Part shown: piece by piece, positions 22,881 through 35,747 of the stretch
How positions within the stretch are numbered: the first letter of the stretch is position 1
Layout of the letters: every line of letters starts with the position of its first letter
Source of the DNA: Cryptomeria japonica
Lineage: Eukaryota; Streptophyta; Pinopsida; Cupressales; Cupressaceae
NCBI RefSeq assembly: GCF_030272615.1
Contig: NC_081409.1
Location: 880,682,220-880,744,219 of the forward strand
Length of the DNA stretch: 62,000 nucleotides
Reading direction: 5' to 3'
The notes under the pieces: model-generated
What the model was told of the DNA's origin: nothing
Database searches by the model: none
What the model saw: the letters and a program-made list of their open reading frames with translations, nothing else
Made by a program: the position numbers and the translations under genes

Positions 22881-23704
22881 TGATAAAATTAAATTGGTGG
22901 GTATGTGCACAAAGTTGTGGTACCAATAGGGGGTCTGAAGATGCAACTTCTTTTTTTTTTTTTTCTTTTGAAATCAAAAAAGTTTGAACTTCGACGATGA
23001 ATTGAACATAGTTACACTCCAAATTTGAAGATGCAACAAGAACAAGAGTCGGAGTGCTTCAAGTCTACTTTTTAAAATGCTAATTTATTTTAAAATGGTG
23101 GATATTAAGGGCTTAAAAAAGGGGGGCCATAAAAGGTGGTCTTGTTTTTTATGCAAAAGACATAACATAGCATATGTTGTGGCCCCCCTAAAATGTTAAC
23201 TTTTTTTTTGAACTTTTAAAATTGCTTCACTGAGAAATTAGCTAACACCTTTTAATTTATGTTAGATTTTTCAGCTAATTTTTTAATGAGTATCTGATTT
23301 TTTTTACTAATTTTCAAAGTGGACACATTCTAAAAAACAAAAATTTGAGTGTGTTCCCCCTTAAAATCATTGAAAACTAATAAAAAATATATATATTTTT
23401 TAAATTGTGTAGAATGGAGTCTAGTTTCTAAAAATGTAAGTTTCTTCAAAATCTAATGAACATGTAAAAAACTATACCCAAAATAGTGCATGTTGGTTTT
23501 TGACAAAAAATAGACACACTAACAAAATAAATTATAGATGAAAGACAATGAAATCAAAATTTGAAATAAATTTCATGGTTAGATAGCTAAGAGGGAGCTT
23601 AAGTTCTCCTTTTCTTTTTTAATTGTATTGAAACACATGCAAAATTGATGGCGAACACGACAAAAAATATGTCAAAATTTTCAATCCTCTGATAAAAACA
23701 CATC
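22881..23704. other. AT-rich spacer with one G6/C6 inverted repeat
   Basis: Mostly A/T runs without coding signal. At about 23113-23200, TTAAAAAAGGGGGGCCA and TGGCCCCCCTAAAATGTTAA form an imperfect inverted repeat around a ~55-bp loop. It could be a tiny inverted-repeat element, but no target duplication is clear. Confidence 0.45.
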
Positions 23705-23940
23705 TATAGCTTAAAATGGTTGTCCAAACCTTTGGGTTGGATGCCCAAGGCAAATCCAACCCATAGGGTTGGTGTTTCCCAAAGCGGGCCATTTAGCGCA
23801 TGCCAAATATGGCACTCTCCCGATTTGGTGTATACCAAATTTAAGCAATGGGTTTTCCCATTTAACACATGCCAAATGTGGTGCTAGCCCTCTAGAAAAA
23901 TTCCATTTTTCACATTTAGCACATGCCAAATGTCTAGTAT
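23705..23940. repeat. Minisatellite of CATTTAGCACATGCCAAAT words
   Basis: Four or five diverged copies of a ~50-bp unit around the word 'tttagcacatgccaaat' (near 23790, 23820, 23860, 23917), with alternating 'cccatagggttgg'-like spacers. Confidence 0.65.
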
Positions 23941-23984
23941 TGAAACAACGTTTAAGATTTTTTATTCATTGTTAGTTTAATTGA

Positions 23985-25746
23985 ATTTTTGAAACTTAAT
24001 CTACACTCAAACTCTCTTCCTCATCCTATCTACCTCACATTCCCTCCTTAGCCTAAGTTCTATCATCATCTCCCTCTTACATTGATTCTCTCAATCGTTA
24101 CATATTCTTCCCACCTTCTCTCCCTATCTATACCCATATTTCCTTGCCTCTTTACCTTAGTGCCTATCCCTTCATGTCCCATTAGCTATCTCTCTCTGAT
24201 ATCTATACCTACCTATTGTGTCTCTTATCGATCCCTCCTTCTAGGCTCTAAGTAAATCACCTCTATTTCCCTTTTACATATTTCTTTCTCTCCCTCTATA
24301 ATTCTCTCCCTACCTAATTGCCCCTCTTTCTTGCTTTGTGAACTCTCCCCCTCACCTATCTACCTCGAATATCTCTAAGTATCTCAAAAAATCACCATCT
24401 ACCTCTCCTCCCCTCTCTCTTTGTCTCTGTTCCTTTCTCTCTCATTTTATTTCTCACTCCCCTCTCTCAATTATGGCCTCTCCCTCCTCTCTCTCCATCT
24501 GTTGAGGTATCCACCTCTATTCATCTCACATTGAGCTCTCTAGGTATCCATATTCATTCATGTCCCTTTACCCACCTCTCAAGATATCCACCTATATCCA
24601 TCTCACATTGATCTCTCAAGGTATCCATATTCATTCATGTCCCATTATCCACCTCTTGAGGTATCCACCTCTATCCCTCTCACATTGATCACTCTCCCTA
24701 GTTAGGTCTCTAACCTCTCTCTCTCCCTCTAGGTAAATCTCCTCTCTCTCCCCTCTAGGTATCTCACCTCTCAAAATCTATCTCTCTAGTTAAATCTCCC
24801 TCTTGGTCCACCTTTATCTCCCTTCCCTTGTAGTTCCATCTCTCTCTATGAGCTAGATCTTCTATTCTCTCTCCCTTTACCTCTTCTCTCTATTCATTGT
24901 TATATCCCTACTCTTCTTTGCCCCTCCCCTCTCCAGCTCTCACAATTCCCTTATTCTCCTATCCCTCTATATCTCCCTTTCCTTCCTTACACCTATCTCT
25001 TTCTCTCTCTCACCTCTTTCCCTAAATCTCTCTCATGTTTCCCTCTCTATCCCTCCCACCCTCCTTAAAACCCCATCTCACGTCTCTCTCTTCTTTGTGC
25101 CTCTCACCTCCCTTCCCCTCTGTGTCCTTTATCCCTACGTATCTCATTCCATTCATGTTTACCTCTCTATTCCCCCCACCTGGCTTAAATGCCCATCTCT
25201 CCTCTTCCTCCCCTCTATGTCATTTATCCCCAAGTTTCCCACCTCTCTCTCCCCTCTAGGTCTCTCACCTCGATTCCCCTTTACATCCCTTATCCCCAAG
25301 TATCTCATTCCCTTCATGTTTAACTTTGTATCCCTCTCATCCTCCTTAATCTCGCATCTAGGCCTCTCAACTCTCTTCTTGTCTATGTTCTTTATCCACA
25401 AGTATGTCATTCCTTTCATGTTTACATCCCTATCCCCCACCCTCCTCAAATTCCCATCTCACCTCTCTCTCCCCTCTAGGCCTTTGACCTCCCTTCCCCT
25501 CTATGTCCTTTATTGCCAAGTCTCTCATTCCCTTCATGTTTACTTCTCTATCCCTCCCACCCTCATTAAACCTTAGTAGCTATCTCTCCCCTCTAGACCT
25601 CTCACCTGACTTCCCTTATATGCCCTTTATCACCAAGTCTCTTATTCCCTTCATGTTTACCTTTATGTCCCCCCCACCACCCTTAAACCCCCATCTCACC
25701 CCTCTCTCCCCTCTAGGTATATCACCTCTCAAAATATATCTCCCTA
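23985..25746. repeat. Polypyrimidine (CT-rich) tandem array
   Basis: The plus strand is almost only C and T for ~1.75 kb. Inside are nested repeats: ~97-bp units around 'ggtatccatattcattcatg' (24480-24690) and ~118-bp units around 'cattcccttcatgttta' (25035, 25153, 25313, 25416, 25534, 25648). A longer unit of ~960 bp starts at 24783 (GTTAAATCTCCC) and again at 25742, where element B has inserted. Long frames through it are compositional and not genes. Confidence 0.85.
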
Positions 25747-25751
25747 GTTAA

Positions 25752-26871
25752 TGATGGACTTGAAAATCACTGAGAGGGGAGCTGAATCAGTGACACCAAA
25801 ACAAACACAACTTCAAACACTAACCGGTAGATGAACTTAACCAGACATTTAAAAAAATTACATTCTATCCAAAATGAAATAACAACATCCACATAAAGTA
25901 GAACGTCCACCATAACATAAGTGTTTCTACGTGAAAAACCCAAATAGGTAAAAAACCACAGTGAGATGGAACTCAGAAGTTAACTATCTGCAACAATAGA
26001 TAACTAACTGGTTAGGGTCTTACAAAGTGCTCTACTAGGAGATAATCTTGTTAGAGATCCCAAACTTGATTAGAAGCTTATACCATGTTAAGAGTACTAC
26101 CCTATTAAGAGTAACCTCGCTAGATGATTTGAGAATCCAACCTGATGGATCACCTTGTTAGAGGATTTGTACAATCAAGCTTGTTAGAGCTTACCCGGTT
26201 AGGGGATTTGATTCTATTGTAATGATTAGAAAACAACAAGAAAGGTTTGATCTATTCTAAGTAGCACAAGACTTGCTTTATCAGATCATTCTAAGTACAT
26301 TCAACACTTCTCTTCATCCTAACACTTATCACTCTGTAACAAAATCTTTCACTCTTTATGCCTAGCAGTATTCGCATAATATCCTCTCCTATATCAGCTC
26401 TCTATCTCTTAAGTGATTTACTAAGATGTCTTTAAATAGACATACAAATCTTATGTCAGCCATAGGAACACAATTTCCTAGGTGTAGTGTATCTAGACAA
26501 GTAAACATAACTCATCACAAAAATGACCACCAAAAAAATGGTGTTGGTAACTCATCACAAAAATGGATATCGGTTAGAACAATAAATACAGTTGGAACAA
26601 AATATGTGAACCATTGTCATGGAATCTTTTGCTTGATCTTCATCTTCATCCTCATCTACATTTTGATGCCGACTTAATGTAACCACAGGTTATCTCTTAA
26701 GCACATACCGGTTGACATAGAGTACTGGTTAGAGATAGACCTTAAATATACTGGTTAATAGTGTAAACCAATGAAGTTACACTGGTAGTCAATGTAATCA
26801 TATGTGTGTGTGAGAATGTTTCATAAATGACAACAAGTGATGAATACATTGCAATCATCATCAAGCCAACA
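25752..26871 (-). repeat. 3' LTR of element B
   Basis: On the minus strand it runs from TGTTGGCTTGATGATG to CAAGTCCATCA, after a GGGGGAGATT polypurine tract at 26872-26883. ACCGGT and ACTGGTTA words recur in the first 200 bp of the element strand (plus 26560-26800). Confidence 0.82.
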
Positions 26872-26883
26872 ATCTCCCCCTTT
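26872..26883 (-). other. Polypurine tract of element B
   Basis: On the minus strand AAAGGGGGAGATT precedes the 3' LTR start TGTTGG, the same form as in A and C. Confidence 0.72.
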
Positions 26884-27129
26884 GGCATTGATGGCAACAC
26901 TTAGAAAATTTTAGAGTAATACAATACCACGAAGTGTACATACACAACATATTTACATATGTACTCATATTCCCCGTTTAATGCAATACTCCCCCTTAAT
27001 ACATGCATAAATACAACATTTTCAAAAACACACATACATATTATTACTCCTCCTTTGACAATAATGCCAAAATGATAAAGTAAAATATATACATATATAT
27101 AGAAAATTTGTATCAAACTATTCAGCATA

Positions 27130-30100
27130 TATTACAATTTTTTTTTAAGTTCATGGTTTGGCTAGTCTCATAAAAAATATCACTGAAATTATGTTTCATC
27201 TAGGATAAAGAATTTTCCCATGATTCTAGTATATTAGTAGTATACTCAAAGGTAGACATCAACTGGGAGTAGAATTCTTCCATTGAGTCTAGTGTGTAGG
27301 TTTCAGGAGTAGCAAGAATAGCTTCTGCATTGGAGTAGGCTCTCTAAAGAATGTCGACCTATGAGGTGAGCTGACTCTTGAGCTCTCTTAGAGATTGAAA
27401 TCTCTTAGCCTTCTCATTATCATTCCTATTTAGTCTATCATGCAAATAATCTATAGAGCAGTTAAAGGCATGAATGGAGTCCTAGAGTGGGACATATGCC
27501 TTGCATAACCTTTCTATTTCCTACTCGGTTTCAACTTGACTCTTAGAAATATCAAAATAAAAGAAAGTAACATTGGAGGTAGAGGCAAGATACTTCCCTC
27601 CAGATTCAATAGCTTTCTTCAACAGACTTCCATTATGAGATAAATACATTTTTCCACTTTCAATTTTCTTAGCTAGTTTATCTCCATATTCCTTTTTGTG
27701 GCTCTTCTCAACAGATATTTGAGAAAAAATTTCAAGAGATTTGATTTGATTAGATGCATCTACGACTAACTAACCAAGTTTGTTGATGGGTGTAGGAAGA
27801 TGTGCAATAGCTATTTCCAGTAATAAACTAGACAAAATTTCTACTGCATTCTGGATTGTCTCTGCTTCAATCCTTTGCTCTTTCAGTCTCTTCTTGTGTG
27901 CTCAATATTTCATAACATTAGCAATCTTCATCATTTCTGATGCACTCAAAGTGTTCATGTCAATGGGTCCTGAGATACTTAAAGAGTTATTATCCTCATC
28001 ATCAAGTAGTTTCTGCTTCGCCGGTTCAAGGGGTACACTCTTAATGATGGCTCTTTCTGTGTTCTTCTCTATTGTACCTTCATTTAGCTGAGTGATAGCT
28101 TTGTCAGTAGACTCCTTTTAAGTAGTTTCAATGACTGGTGGAGATTGGGGTTTCTCTAGTTGTTCTGTTGTCGGTTCATGTCCACTATTAGTTGAATGCT
28201 CTATTGTTCAACTGATGTAACCTGTACTTTAGTGATTGTAGGAGGATCCATATCTGCTATAGTAATGTCTCCAAATAGGTCTACTGTGTCCTAAACATCT
28301 TCATCAACAAGAATAATGGAATCATCCTTCTTCTTGATTGGATAGACTACGTCAGCTTGAACAATTCCTTCTTCATCCATTTCCGGTCGAGGAACATCAT
28401 CTGTAGTATCATCCTTATTGCTAGAGTGGATGACTTCTTCCCTCTTTTTAATTACATGGGCTAGCTAATGTGTCTCAAACTCAATAGTTGACCTTTTTTC
28501 ATTAAGAAGCTTCAATCTTCTCACTTTAAAATCAAAATATACTTTGTATTGCTCAATTAAAGCACTACTTCCATCCGATGATAGATTGGGAAAATACTTT
28601 AACAAATATTTTATCAATAATCTTATTTTCCAATTGAATTGCTTCCTCCCATTTATCTAACAAAGTATTATACAAAGAGATTGAAATATCTTTTTCCAAG
28701 TCATACGGAAATCTATTGTAATGACCCAAATAAGTAATTACCTATTGGATTACTTGCTTCTGCTCATCTTCAGTGAAAGAATCAAATTCTTTGACATTAT
28801 CAAACCTTTTTCTTCCTAATGTCTTCATTGTCCTCTCAAAGATGGTGTCACATTTGTAGGTAGCAATATCTATAGGTGTAGTTGCCTTCAACACTACCTT
28901 TACCTTCTTTGGTTCTTCTTCAGAATCTATACCCTCAGACTTTGGTTGCAAAATCAATTTCTGATTTCTCTTCTTTGGTGCATTCTCCTTCTTTACATAT
29001 ACTTTAGGTGTTGGTTCCTTCTTGGTTAGGACACTCTGAGTCACCCTTGTGGTCTTTTTCATAGGAGATTTTTCATCAGACTTCTTTTTCTTTCCTTTCA
29101 CTTTAGCTACAGGTGCAGTATCGGTTTTAGTTGGTGCAACTTGGACTGTGACAATGTCCAATTTTGACTTCTTTTTATCTTTAGGCGATGCTAACAGGGT
29201 ATTAGCATAGCCGACTAGTAAATCATGATTAACCTCATAGCTCATATCTTCCATCTCTTCCTCTCTAGGTTCAAATGCTTGCATTGAGGAAAAGTCAAAG
29301 GTAACCATGAAGATTATGTCTTTTGCAAAGTGTTTTACCACATCTTCAGGTAACCGCATTCTCATGCTCATCATTTTTTGAAATTTATTAAAATAGTTGT
29401 TCACGGCAGCTGAAAAAGTATTCTTCACAGCCTTAATATTGTTCTTGATCTATGCATTGACCAGTTGTTCCTTGGACCATTCAATATCTCTAATACCCGG
29501 TAGGAAGTTCTGAAAATAGAAAAATAACCTGGCTAATAGTTGACCATATTTGAACTTTTGTGTATTGTCCTTCTTAATTGATTTCAAATTTTGAAATAAT
29601 TGGTCTCTGATGGCTCCACAAATATCATAGTCTGCATTATCAACGATAATTCTATGTGCTATGTGAATTGCTACAGATGGAACACTATTAAGTCTACTGG
29701 AGTAGAATACCCAGTAGCCTATCACAATTGCTGCAAGTTTCATTGCAGTCTCTAATATTGTTGATAGAGAAAGCACGCTTATCAGATAAAAAATCAGTTA
29801 ACTTAAAGATAGTATCCTTTGAAATTCTTCTTAACACAGGAATTTCACCAGTTGAGCAATAACCCGTTACAACCCTAATAGCCTCCTTGGTTATTGTATG
29901 GGTCCTTTCCAAATACATATTCTCTCCATGGACTCAAATCAAGATGATTCTTATGTGTTCTTCCTCAAAATATTCAAGAAACTATGTGGCATTATGAAAC
30001 CCTTTTTCAAAAACCCTACAATATTTGGTTTCAATCTTTCTGCTCTTATCACAGAGTGATTTCAACTAAGTATATATCTATAGAGTTCCTAAATATTCTA

Positions 30101-30256
30101 TCTCGCAATCTATATTGTTGGACAAGTCATCTTTGACCACAACACCACTCGGGACTTGTGATAATGCATTATAAGACATAATTTCATCTACCTTTAGAGC
30201 TTCCTCAGGCTTAGTAGTGAGCATCAAACTTTCTACAGACTTAAAAGAAGATTCCA
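27130..30256 (-). pseudogene. ORF2 of element B: conserved protein of unknown function
   Basis: It starts MESSFKSVESLMLTTKPEEA at 30256. The conserved N-terminal domain is readable in pieces: FLEYFEEEHIRIIL, VHGENMYLERTHTITKEAIR, VVTGYCSTGEIPVLRR, AIVIGYWVFYSSRLNSVPSV, YDICGAIRDQLFQNLKSIKK, then LLARLFFYFQNFLPGI. After a stop at 29450 comes an open 228-codon block (28742-29428) with FEPREEEMEDMSYEV, a Lys-rich basic linker and YKCDTIFERTMKTLGRKRF. A long, more broken charged tail continues to ~27130 and ends WENSLS(stop)MKHNFSDIF, like A. Its neighbours and length match A and C. Function unknown. Confidence 0.75.
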
Positions 30257-30709
30257 TTCTAGTTAAATAAGTTTTGAAGCATTATACAAAGAAATACCTT
30301 GTATGTTGTACGTCTCTCTGTTTCCCTATTGAAATGTCCAAATATACACCTATTCGCCTCTCTGCAACTTTCGATTTAGCTTGATTTCTCTAAACACGAA
30401 ACAATTTTCCAATTGACAACAAGACAATCTTGTTATGCTCTACAATTGCTTCAAATTTATTTTTCAGAAGAGTTAAGGCAAAAATGATAAAGTAAAACTT
30501 GTTTTTATCCTCTTTACCAACTGTAATAAATGCTCACACTTTAGGTTACAAACCGTAATTTTTATTTACCGCCTAAGTGAAATACCGGTTGATAACACAT
30601 TAACAAAAAGTCATCAAAAATTTATAATTCAAAAATTATTTCCCATTCATTTTACAAGGGGTCCAAAGATGTTTTACTATTAAGCTCCCCTTAGCTGTGT
30701 TAGATAGGC

Positions 30710-31985
30710 TTAAGTCACTAGTGTTGGATTCTCTTCACTGGGTGAAGGAATAGTTTCTTCTCCAGGTGAGTCATCACCTTTCTTTTTCCAAATCTTATTG
30801 ATATCTTCTCTGGTTTCCTCAGTATCAACTTTTTGCTTCCCTTTCTGATCCTTAAAGGAGTTGACCGGTCTGTTATTTCTTGATCTGCAAAACTTTGCTA
30901 AGTGCCCTGGTTTGTTGCAGTGGTAATAGACCATACCAGATGATCTCTAGGGTCCTGCATTTCCTCTTCCCATTCTTCTTATGCAGTTCATAGCCACATG
31001 ACCAAAGTTATTACAAAAGGTGCAAACAACATTTGTTGCCTTTTCCATTTCAAATGGACTAAACCAGTTGCCATAGGATCGTTGCTAGTTCTGGTTTACC
31101 CAATTACCAAAATTCCTTATCGGCTCACCATTTGGTTTAGGATGCATGTGTGGTACAGGATTGTTTGATCCATATTTGCACTCAATATATCTATTCCCAT
31201 ACATTCCACATGTGTAGCAATGAACTTCAAACTTTCTGGACACATAACTAGCATTAGTATTGTAATTTGCATTTCTGTTAGGTTTGTTTCTACAAACATT
31301 TGCAGTATGACCAAGCTTGTGACAAACAAAGTAGACAAGTTTAAAAGCCTTCTTACCGGTAGTCTTATTGACTTTAGGAGCAGTTTTGTTCTTTGTACCA
31401 GAGGATTCACCTTTTTCAATTGAATGAAAACCAAGTCCAGAGATATCACCCTTCATTCTCTATGACTGAATTTGTTCTTCCAACATGTTAGAATTTTGAT
31501 GAACTTCTCGAATTTCTCATTGGCTTCAGTAAGCTTTTTGACATGATCTTCATTATGCTTAGACAGGTTCTCTTTTAGAAACAATGCCAACTCAATAGCT
31601 TTATGTCCTCCTTTTCTTCTATTTCAGCAATCAAGTCCTCATGTATAGTGTCTTTTTCCTGTTTGATCTTTATGGTCTCTTGATCTCTTACCTTGATAAG
31701 ATCTTCAACAGCTCTTCTGGCTTCCAGTTCCTAACTCATACAGATAGTGAGACCTTCTAGCTCTCTTCTTAGATTTAGTTTTTCACCGTTCACCTTTTCA
31801 ACTTCATCAACTAAAGCTTCAATATTGGCTTCATCTGAAAAACTATTATCAGATATTTCCAGTAGTTTTTCAAATAGCTCTCTCCTATTGACTTGAGAAA
31901 CTTTTAGTTTTCCCTTAAGGGATTCAATTTCATTTCTGCTAGCTTATAGCTCTCTAACCATATTGAAGTAACTCCTATCCCCCAT
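30710..31985 (-). pseudogene. ORF1 of element B: gag-like coiled-coil zinc-knuckle protein
   Basis: It starts MGDRSYFNMVREL at 31985, close to the primer site. The coiled coil includes EISDNSFSDEANIEALVDEV and NLRRELEGLTI, shared with A, and has TAG/TAA stops. A frameshift after EDLIAEIEEK near 31640 is also present in the copy at 36857-37687. Four knuckles follow: CHKLGHTANVC (first Cys as VYFVC), CYTCGMYGNRYIEC, CTFCNNFGHVAMNC and YHCNKPGHLAKFC. The frame closes at 30710 with a Pro/Ser/Glu-rich end. Confidence 0.8.
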
Positions 31986-32032
31986 GGCAACTTCAAGATT
32001 CCCTTCAAATCGATTAGGCTTCAAAGAAGTTA

Positions 32033-32046
32033 GGCTCTAATACCAA
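32033..32046 (-). other. Primer binding site of element B
   Basis: On the minus strand ATTGGTATTAGAGCC follows the LTR end CCATCA. It is the Met-tRNA site with one change. Confidence 0.82.
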
Positions 32047-32047
32047 T

Positions 32048-33174
32048 TGATGGACTTGAATAGCCCTGAGAGGGGGGGGTGAATCAGTGACACCAAAACA
32101 AACACAATTCTAAACACTAACCAGTAGATGAACTTAACCAAGCATTTAAACAAAATACATGCTATCCAAAATGAAATAAAAACATCCACATAAACTAGAA
32201 CATCCACCATAACACAAGTGTTTATACATGGCAAACCCAAATAGGTAAAAACCATGGTGAGATGGAACTCACAAGTTAACTAGCTGCAACAATAGATAAC
32301 TGACCGGTTAAGGTCTTACAAAGTGCTCTGCTAGGAAAAAATCTTGTTAGAGATCCCAAGCTTGATTAGAAGCTTATACCCAGTTAAGAGTACTACCCTG
32401 TTAAGAGTAACCTCGCTAGAAGATTTGAGAATCCAAACTAATGGATTGCCTTGTTAGAGGATTTGTACAATGAATCTTGTTAGAGTTTACCCGGTTAGGG
32501 GATTTTATTATGTTGTAATGATTAGAAAACAATAAGAAAGTTTTGATTTGTTCTGAGTAGCACAAGACTTGCTTGATCAGATCATTCTAAGTACATTCAA
32601 CACTACTCTTCATATTCACACTTATCACTCTTCAACAAAAGCTTTCACTCTTTATGCATATCAATATTCGCATAATCTCCTCTCCTATATCAGTTCTCTA
32701 TCTCTTAAGTGATTCACTAAGATGTCTTTAAATAGACATACAAATATTATGTTGGCCATAGGAACACAATTTCCTAGGTGTAGTGTATCTAGACAAGTAA
32801 ACATAACTCATCACAAAAATGACTGCCAAGAAAACGGTGCTGGTAACTCATCACAAAAATGAATACCGCTTAGAACAGTCAATATTGGTTGGAACAAAAC
32901 ATGTGAACCATTGTCTTGGAATCTTCCACTTGATGTTCATCTTCATCTTCATCTTCATCTTCATTTTGATGCCAACTTAATGTAACCATAGGTTTTCTCT
33001 TAAGCACATACTAGTTGACATAGAGTACTAGTTAGAGATAGACCTTAAACATACCGGTTAACAGTGTAAACCAATGAAGTTACACCGGTAGTCAATGTAA
33101 TCATATGTGTGTGTGAGAGTGTTTCATCAATGACAACAAGTGATGAATACATTGCAATCATCATCAAGCCAACA
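32048..33174 (-). repeat. 5' LTR of element B
   Basis: It is alignable with 25752-26871 and even more similar to 37750-38863. Its minus-strand end contains TTCACCCCCCCCTCTCAGGG, the C-run word shared with A. A frame of ~70 hydrophobic residues is open near this end (32037-32255). Confidence 0.82.
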
Positions 33175-33417
33175 GTTAAATCTCCCTATTAATCCACCTT
33201 TATCTTCCTTCCCTCGTAGTTCCATCTTTCTCTATGAAATAGATCTCTCATTCTTTATCTCCCCTTACCTCTTCTCTCTCTCCATTCTTATATCTATACT
33301 CTTCTTTGTCGCTCCCCTCTCTAGCTCTTATAATTCCCTTATTCCTCTATCCCTCTCTATCTCCCTCTCATCCTTACACCCATCCCATTCCCTCTATCAC
33401 CTCTTTCCCTCAATTTA
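33175..33417. repeat. Polypyrimidine array, short continuation
   Basis: It starts with the duplicated GTTAA and continues the ~960-bp unit interrupted by element B. Its match with 38864-39106 stops abruptly after CAATTTA at 33417, where element X begins. Confidence 0.8.
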
Positions 33418-35747
33418 GTATACTCTTGGCAAGTATGTATCAAACAAAGCAAACACAATGATTAAATGCATATTATCACAAAGACACTCATGCTCATATA
33501 CAACATTCTTAAGGCTGGCAAGGACAATAGTCATTGGATCCCAATTGGTTTCCCATCTACGCTTACCCAAAGTGGACACTTAGATGGTTGACCCCACTGG
33601 CTCCCCTCCACGACACTCACTTCTCAGGGCAACCAAGCATCAATTCCCATGAAAACTCCTCATGGCGAACTTTGTGTCTCTACTAAGGGCTGTAAGAATA
33701 TGGGCCACTTCAAAGGTCCAACCTCTTGCACCAATGACTAGAAGGTTTTTGGCCACTATGAACAAGGTGTTTAGTAAGTCTTCCTGTTAGGAGCTACCCT
33801 TCAAAGTTACACAAGCGCAATTGAGGCCTATAGCCCAATGAAGCACCAAGAACTTAGTAGTCACGCAAGCATGATTGAGATCTCTAGGATCCTACTAAGC
33901 ACCCAATGTGAGAGTGAACTCTCATATAGCCCTGCCCATTGACCCTTTCATAGTCAATGGCCTATTTACTATAGTGAGTTGGGAACCCTAGGTCTGGATG
34001 TACTCACTTGGGTTGTTCCCCTCTTACCTTCTAAAAGAGGAAGTTGGGAGGGCAGACTCGCTAGAGGTAAACACACAATCAAACAAGAAAAGGTTGGAGG
34101 GTCTCGATTTCTGATCATCTAGTAAGATGAGAGCATACTTTCCTACCTTTATTCTTTTCTTAAAGACACATAAGACAATGATTCATTCCATTTTAATTAA
34201 TATCTAGGTGCCTAATTTAAATAAATGCACAATATTTGGTTGAATCAGCTAGGCAACCTGCGAAACCACTTGATTAGTAGTTTGAAAAATAAAGTCTTCA
34301 AAAAAAATCCTACAAAACAACTTGATTAGTAGTTTGAAAAATAGAGTCTTCAAAAATTGTCCTACAAAACAACTTGATTAGTAGTTTGAAAAATAGTCTT
34401 CAACAAGCATCCTGCAAAAGGCAACAAAATGACAAAAATATTAATTTTTTTAATTTTTTGGGAATGAATAGAAAAACATGAATAAAAACTTTTTTACTAA
34501 TGACAAATGTGGATTTGAAGGAAGTTTTGATGGGTAAATGTGGTTTGACTAGGTTTTTGTCACTTTCCAAGTGATAGGCAAGCACAAAATGAGGATTTTG
34601 GAGGAAAGATGAAGAAATGGGAAAATTTGTCCAAGAGGGACAAAGAAGCAAAAGTTGGAGGTGGATAATATGGAAAAAATTTGGAGGTGAATGGATAAAA
34701 GGGGAAAAAGTTATGGCAAACCCTAAAAATAGAGGAATATGGGATTTTGGGCTTCAAAAAGTGGATTTTTGAGATAAGGCCCCCAAGGAAGAAAATGTGG
34801 AAAATGGCAATGCAGAGAATCTGGTGAACTTTGGAGGAAAATGGAGTCAAGATAAAGAAGATATGGTGAAAAAACAAAAAAAATTTAACCACCCTAAATT
34901 TAATAAAACAGAAACCCTAGATTTAACAAAACAGAAACCCTAGATTTAATAGAGCAGACAAAAACCCTAGATTTAACAAAACAAAAACACTAAATTTAAT
35001 AGAACAGAAACCCTAAATTTAACATAATAGAAACCCTAGATTTAACAGAGCAAACAGTCGCACTAAACAGAATAAAATAAAAATGTCAAAGGTCTGGATT
35101 TTTTATTGTCTAGATAGACAAGAGCATACTCTCTTACTTTCACACTTTCCTGTGGGCGGATAAATTATATTTAAACAGAGCAGATAACAGAAAATAAATA
35201 AATTAAATGCAAACTATAGTTAGCACCTAAAATTTTCAGATAGATTAACAGAGTAGATAGTAGCACTACATAGATAGAAAAGTGTCAAAGGTCTGGATTT
35301 CTAATTATCTAGATAGACAAGAGCATACTCTCCTATTTTCACACTTTCCTATGGTCAGAGCATATAGTCATGCTAAACAGAATAGAAAAGTGAAATGTCT
35401 AGATTTCTGATTGTCTATATATACAAGAGCATACTCTCCTACTTTCACACAGATTATACTAAAATAGAACAGACAACAAATCAAATAACTAATCAGATAA
35501 TAGAGTTGTTGTGTTGCAACAGAAACAAAAACATAAAAAAAATAGGAACGGAACAAAATAAGGAGGAGTTGTCGCACAGAAATGCAGAGCCGCGATTTTG
35601 GAACCTGCGAAAAAGATATATATATATATATATATTTATATTTCTGCAGTTGCACTATTCTGGAACCTGCGTCTCATAAATCACAAAAACCTAAAAACAC
35701 AACAACATTAGTTCTTAGGGATGTACGTCCCACTGGGCATGCCAAAA
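33418..35747 (-). other. Leader of element X with three minisatellites
   Basis: Non-coding. It holds three ~56-bp copies of 'cttgattagtagtttgaaaa' (34265-34418), a ~21-bp repeat built on AAACCCTAGATTTAACA (34890-35055), and three copies of a ~65-bp block around 'gacaagagcatactct' (35090-35450). Short frames here (for example around 34400-34890) are AT-rich and unsupported. Confidence 0.65.
35727..35747 (-). other. Primer binding site of element X
   Basis: On the minus strand TTTTGGCATGCCCAGTGGGA directly follows the LTR end TCA. It has the TGGC..GCCC..GTGGG form typical of Athila/TAT-type elements and differs from the Met-tRNA site used by A, B and C. Confidence 0.65.

Larger units (their letters stand above)
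25752..33174 (-). mobile_element. Element B: pol-less LTR retrotransposon related to A
   Basis: This minus-strand element has LTRs at 32048-33174 (5') and 25752-26871 (3'), with the target duplication GTTAA at 25747-25751 and 33175-33179. It sits in the polypyrimidine array, whose sequence resumes after it. The internal region contains ORF1, similar to that of A, and ORF2, with no pol motif. The two LTRs differ in many places, so this copy is old. A second copy of its 5' half plus flank is at 36857-39106. Confidence 0.87.

Noticed and set aside
25035-25751. Several Pro/Ser/Leu-rich open frames on both strands
   Set aside because: They follow the CT-rich tandem array; composition alone leaves the frames open. 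The same applies to 38983-39857.
35368-35679. Overlapping frames on both strands near a TA run
   Set aside because: They lie in the leader of element X beside the primer site, contain repeat-derived sequence and have no domain.
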